Origin: Physocladia obscura
Lineage: Eukaryota > Chytridiomycota > Chytridiomycetes > Chytridiales > Chytriomycetaceae
DNA length: 21,688 bases
Direction of reading: 5' to 3'
Assembly: GCA_027596945.1 (NCBI GenBank)
Contig: JADGJH010000302.1
Location: 1-21,688 of the forward strand
A program made the position numbers and the translations under genes. The notes below the pieces were generated by a model that saw nothing but the letters and a program-made list of their open reading frames with translations, searched no databases and was not told the DNA's origin. This document shows positions 18,119-21,688 of this stretch, piece after piece; within the stretch, counting starts at the first letter, position 1; each line of letters opens with the position of its first letter.

Positions 18119-18874
18119 TCAAAGATTGGCCTTGAAAAAGTCAGCTGCAAGGTTGAGGGCATCGTTGGCAGCCTTGAGTTTGGCAGGGTCGTTGAAATCA
18201 GCGCCGGCACCAACAAAGCCGTGGGGCATGTCGTTGAATCTGACGTGGACCGACTTTTCGGCAATATTGGTGTTTGCCTTGACGTCGTGGAAGATTGCGT
18301 CCATGATTGCCGTGTCCTCGCCGCTGGAGGGCAGCAAACACAGGGGCACCGCAAGCGTCTTGCCGTCGTCGGCGGTGAGGAGCGAGGGGTGTGCGGAGCC
18401 GACAGCCTTGACCAGCGCCCAGTCTTCGCCGCTTTCCTGGCCGGCGTTCACGGCAATGCGGCCGCCCCAGCACAGCCCAAACACCGCCACACTGGTCACG
18501 TGCTTGTCGGCCGCCAGCCACGCGAGCACGGCGCGCACATCGTCGCGCACGTGAGCGGCGTACGAGTGCTTGCCAACGAAGGCCATCAGTGCCGCCCGCC
18601 CTCCCGCGCGGTCGCACTTTTCGTCCCGGAAAAAGTTTGGTGCAATCACGTGCACACCCAATTGCTTCGCCAACAAGTCCGCCGCCTGCCGTGTGTTGGC
18701 GTGCATGCCAAATATGTCGTACACCCATACTACTGCCTTCGTGCTTGTTACGCCAGATGGAGGTGCTGCGTAGTAATCGTCCGTGCTGATCACTTGCACG
18801 TCGTGGCCCGTCGGCGTGTATTCACTGTTGAAACTTGCCTTCAGCGCGCAACAGTCTGCTGTCAATTCCGTCAT
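18119..18874 (-). CDS. Dienelactone hydrolase family protein
   Basis: Single-exon gene of 251 residues, a full-length alpha/beta hydrolase of the DLH (carboxymethylenebutenolidase-like) family. The start at 18874 (MTELTADCCA) has no further in-frame ATG until 18943, whose extra 23 residues are AT-rich and not family-like. Triad: nucleophile C135 in FGLCWGG, acid probably D187 in SSGEDT, and H218 in MPHGF. Also visible are VVWVYDIFGMH and HVIAPNFFRD, typical of eukaryotic DLH proteins. Known relatives hydrolyse dienelactones or other small cyclic esters and are usually cytosolic; the actual substrate here is unknown. The coding sequence is far richer in GC, especially at third positions, than every neighbour. 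This explains the long shadow ORFs on both strands and suggests strong codon selection or transfer. It converges on the F-box-like gene. Confidence 0.92.
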   Translation of the reverse strand: MTELTADCCALKASFNSEYTPTGHDVQVISTDDYYAAPPSGVTSTKAVVWVYDIFGMHANTRQAADLLAKQLGVHVIAPNFFRDEKCDRAGGRAALMAFVGKHSYAAHVRDDVRAVLAWLAADKHVTSVAVFGLCWGGRIAVNAGQESGEDWALVKAVGSAHPSLLTADDGKTLAVPLCLLPSSGEDTAIMDAIFHDVKANTNIAEKSVHVRFNDMPHGFVGAGADFNDPAKLKAANDALNLAADFFKANL

Positions 18875-20028
18875 TGTTTTGATCCGAATTTCAAATTGGT
18901 GCTGAATTTTATTTTGCTGAAAATTTTCATTACAAATATGCATTATTAATCACCAATAAAATTATTAAACAACTTTTGCAATTAGATACGTGCAGATCGA
19001 AACGGTGCGCGTCACACAATAAAATGAATAAAACTTTAATGCTGTTGTAATCCGAAATGTTCTGGACAAATGCAATGACAGCGAGAGTATTAATCATTCC
19101 AAACCAAAGTTAGCGATCCTAAGAGCACGTTTGGAGTGCTCCAAAGTCGAGTTTTTTTAGCCTTGTTTTTTCTTTTTTTTTTCCTCTTGTTTAAAATGTG
19201 TGCCTGTATATGTTATTGTGGTTTTGCTTTGAAACTAGCAATTTTTATCTTCAGTGTCACAAAAATATCCCTTGATTATTTGTTGAAGTTGACTGTGGAT
19301 TCTGTTTAAATTGTTTATATAGGGCTTGTAACAATTTTATTCAAAACTTCTGTTTATTTTCTGAAAACCTAACATTAAAATAATACCCCATACTTATGCC
19401 TCATGTAAACTTTCTTATTTTAATTTAAATTTCTGATTTGAATTTGTGAGACAAAAAAATGGAAGTTAAATTTCCTTCATTTCTGCTGCACAATTTTGTA
19501 GGCATGTGTCTGTCAAATAAAAAATTTTCTTCCAATTAAACAAATAAAATATAAACTATTTAGTTTTCCATTTGATATAGTGCATTCCCTGCCAAATAAA
19601 CAATCTTCTTCCAATTATACAAATATAAGTTTAATATATTTAGATATAGTCCAGTTTGTATATCTAAATACATTTAACAGAAGTATATGCAACTCTGTGG
19701 TGAGAGATGTGAAACAAGTTGTGCAAAGTCTAGGTTTTTGCCAATAGACAAAGAAGCTAGCAGATCAAATTGATATTTTGTGCCACTTGTTGTTTTTAAA
19801 TTTCCCATTTTGTTCTTTGTTTCTTTTTTCAATATTTTACATTTATTTTTAACACAATATTTTTTTTTTGTTGCTTTTTAAATATTTTATGCAATTACCT
19901 CTTTTTCAATACTTTGTAATATGCTTCTTTTTTAATATTTGTTACAATTCCTTAAAATTTTGTTTTTTAACAACATTTTCTGTAATTTTTTGTTTCTCAA
20001 CACTTTGTAACTTCTTTTTTTTTTGTAG
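18875..20028. other. AT-rich intergenic stretch with repeats
   Basis: It contains the hydrolase promoter next to 18875. A plus-strand open stretch without ATG, about 19032-19160 (VLDKCNDSESINHSKPKLAI), looks weakly coding. Then follow the direct repeat listed separately and a T-rich, roughly periodic zone (19790-20027) in which AATAxTTTxTxxAATT motifs recur every 25-40 bp, ending in a splice-acceptor-like tract. Confidence 0.45.
19510..19643. repeat. Pair of 55-bp direct repeats, 79 bp apart start to start
   Basis: 19510-19563 and 19589-19643 both read CTG(T/C)CAAATAAAxAAT followed by TTCTTCCAATTAxACAAATA, with a shared TTTAG end. They differ by scattered substitutions. Confidence 0.75.
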
Positions 20029-20215
20029 ATATCTTGACTCTTTGACAGCTGCTAACAAGAATGCATTGGACCATGCTTGTGCACAGTTATTTTACCAGAC
20101 TGGAATTCCTTTTTGTGTTGCTGACACTTCTGCATAGAAGCATTATCATCAGCTTCTACATCCAGCTTTTAAACTTCCATCAAGCAAACAAATTTCTGGC
20201 TCTCTATACAAAGAA
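20029..20215 (+). pseudogene. hAT-type (DUF659) transposase relic
   Basis: After a polypyrimidine tract and TAG at 20026-20028, the frame reads DSLTAANKNALDHACAQLFY, then QTGIPFCVADTSA, a TAG stop at 20135-20137, and continues in the same frame with KHYHQLLHPAFKLPSSKQIS and GSLYKE. The phrase TGIPF...HPAFKLPS is typical of the DUF659 region of hAT-like transposases with BED zinc fingers (A-x-x-F-Y-x-T-G-I-P-F...L-R-P-x-[YF]-K-x-P-S). Only this fragment is found: no catalytic core and no dimerisation domain nearby. It is therefore inactive, though possibly one exon of a larger broken copy. Confidence 0.65.
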
Positions 20216-21262
20216 GGTATTTTCAAGGATCAAGAATCAACTATGCACTGTTGAAATCTGCATTACTCTGTGGTGGAGTGCATGAGATAAAACCCAAAAT
20301 ATACCCTAACATCATTTTATTCCAATACACATAAAGAAATGATAAGTTTATTCTCCAGACATAGTAATATAACTTTCACAATTTGGTTTATTATTTACAA
20401 ATAAACACAAACTAATAACAAAGTTATAAGATCATTATTTGCATTATTTTATTCACAAAGAATAAAGAAATGACAACAGTGCTTATGTTTCTTGAATGAC
20501 CTAAACATACAAGAACAATGAAACACATTTATGGAACTGCTTAGACCATATCTTCATTAATGGGGAATGGATCAAAGTGGTACAACAGTATTTTTAACAC
20601 ATTGTTTCACAATGCTAAACAAAGTTGTAATAGTATTTGTAAATTTTATGTCTGTAGTGCAATCAAAAGGAAGAAAAACATAATTCTTTACTTATTACAG
20701 AACACAATGCATTTGATTGTCCTGATACAACAATGCAACTTTGAGCGTAAACAAATATTACAATAAAAGTAATCACTGCATTTATTAGAAGTTCCTCTTT
20801 CAAACAGGATTCAGGCCCTTTTACACTAGGTACATTCTATGCAAGAGCATAACTTGCATAGTAGATCAACAGGCTATTGGAATTTGCATGCCATTAAGCA
20901 GCAAGGTAGACCTGAACAGTTTAGAAATGAGCGCATTTTTGCTTTGAGATTGTGGTTAATCATCAAAACAAATGAAAGAAGACAAATAGAGGAGATGTAC
21001 ACTCACTTCACAGTTGCATGACAATTCAATAGATAGTTATGTGCTGGTCACAAACAAATTAAGATTGGGTAATTTCACTTGTGTCAAAAGCCAAAACTAC
21101 AAGGAAAAATCCCAACATTGTGCTATAGTTTTTACAATAAAGTACTAGGCAACATATTGAAAGACTAAAGCATCATGACAAGTCACTAAAATAAAACAAT
21201 TGGATGCAATATATAACAATTATGCAATGTATTACCCACAATGCCTGACCAGCTGTTAATAA

Positions 21263-21377
21263 CACACATAATTATTCATTCATTTAAAGTCTTAATAATT
21301 CTCAATGCTTTAGCATAGCACACAGAATTATTCATTCTTCAAGTCTCAATAATTTTTTCAATGCTTTTTGCTAAAGC
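21263..21377. repeat. Tandem repeat, two degenerate 56-59-bp units
   Basis: 21263-21318 and 21319-21377 both read CACACA(T/G)AATTATTCATTC, then AAGTCT(T/C)AATAATT and TCAATGCTTT, ending in a TAGCATAG/GCTAAAGC segment. Part of each unit (TTTxGCxxAAGC) is itself palindromic. Confidence 0.75.
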
Positions 21378-21456
21378 AAATAATTTCTAAGACAAGAATA
21401 CGTGTCTCATGAATTTGTCACAATCAAGACAAAATCAGGAAAAGGAAGTTCAAATC

Positions 21457-21531
21457 CAGTGATATCAGTCACAAAATGAATCAGTGATATCAGATCTCCA
21501 AATGAATCAGTGATATCAATCTCAAAATGAC
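21457..21531. repeat. Tandem repeat, three 24-26-bp units
   Basis: CAGTGATATCA followed by a variable 4-6 bases and CAAAATGAAT-like ends at 21457, 21482 and 21508. Each unit carries the palindrome GATATC. Confidence 0.85.
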
Positions 21532-21688
21532 TTTGAGAAGGAATGAATTTGAAATAGAATTTCAAATACAATGGTTTAAAAGGGCTTTGTTTTTCTTTTC
21601 TGAAAATGTTTAAGTAGCTCAAATAGATCCTAATATATTTGAGAGCAATACTGTCAACAAGACAGTGCAAACACAAGATAATAACAAC

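Larger units (their letters stand above)
20216..21688. other. AT-rich stretch without a recognisable gene
   Basis: Only short ORFs occur: plus 20839-21021, minus 21407-21676. The minus one includes the tandem repeat and reads SLIHFVTDITGFELPFPDFV near its end. None shows a domain. The two tandem repeats are listed separately. Likely repetitive or decayed transposon DNA. Confidence 0.45.

Noticed and set aside
18198..18949. Several long ORFs on both strands over the hydrolase gene
   Set aside because: They are shadows produced by the GC-rich third positions of the real gene, which alone shows the family motifs.
20839..21021. Plus-strand 60-residue ORF as a gene
   Set aside because: Weak protein character, no domain, and located in repeat-rich DNA.
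21457..21531. CRISPR-like array
   Set aside because: Only three adjacent 24-26-bp units with 4-6 variable bases; no spacers of even length, no cas genes, and the setting is eukaryotic.

Overview
The window is nuclear DNA of an AT-rich eukaryote, most likely an early-diverging (chytrid-like) fungus. That placement is inferred from four things: short GT-AG introns (about 50-100 bp), a membrane-anchored DUF3712-type repeat protein, YANK/STK32-family kinases with the DFN motif and an N-terminal MGCC lipidation signal, and a Brinker/psq-like helix-turn-helix regulator. No rRNA, tRNA, CRISPR array or bacterial operon signal was seen.

Left part (1-5131, all minus strand, compact and spliced). From the right: a Q/N-rich HTH regulator (5131-3532), a small presumably mitochondrial single-pass membrane protein (3353-2957), and two tandem YANK-type kinase genes. 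The upstream kinase copy (2807-730) has nine recognisable exons. It carries an in-frame TAG in the catalytic region and three single-base frameshifts, all at or beside short base runs. The downstream copy (648 to the window edge) is open as far as it can be read. Position 5132-6389 is AT-rich and repeat-bearing, with a small CxxC coding relic. A G-patch/zinc-finger RNA-processing protein follows (7190-6390).

Middle part (about 7300-11100). This stretch looks different: intronless, very AT-rich, with degenerate direct and inverted repeats. One ORF is fully open, a SIAH-like RING plus SIAH-zinc-finger ubiquitin ligase (7450-8274). Around it, on the minus strand, are interrupted ORFs. Two of these share a coiled-coil signature and look like decayed paralogues. 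The SIAH ORF and the neighbouring interrupted ORF meet tail to tail with stop codons overlapping in one TTAA. The best reading is a decaying inserted element of unknown type (viral or transposon); I could not identify it.

Right part (11442-18874). A four-exon DUF3712 membrane protein with a repeated modular architecture (minus) diverges from an F-box-like protein gene (plus). The latter converges on a GC-rich dienelactone hydrolase gene (minus) across a (TTA)16 microsatellite and an orphan SH3-like exon. From 18875 to the end the DNA is AT-rich and repeat-laden, with one recognisable hAT/DUF659 transposase relic at 20029-20215.

All exon models were built by eye from splice signals and family conservation, without alignment software.
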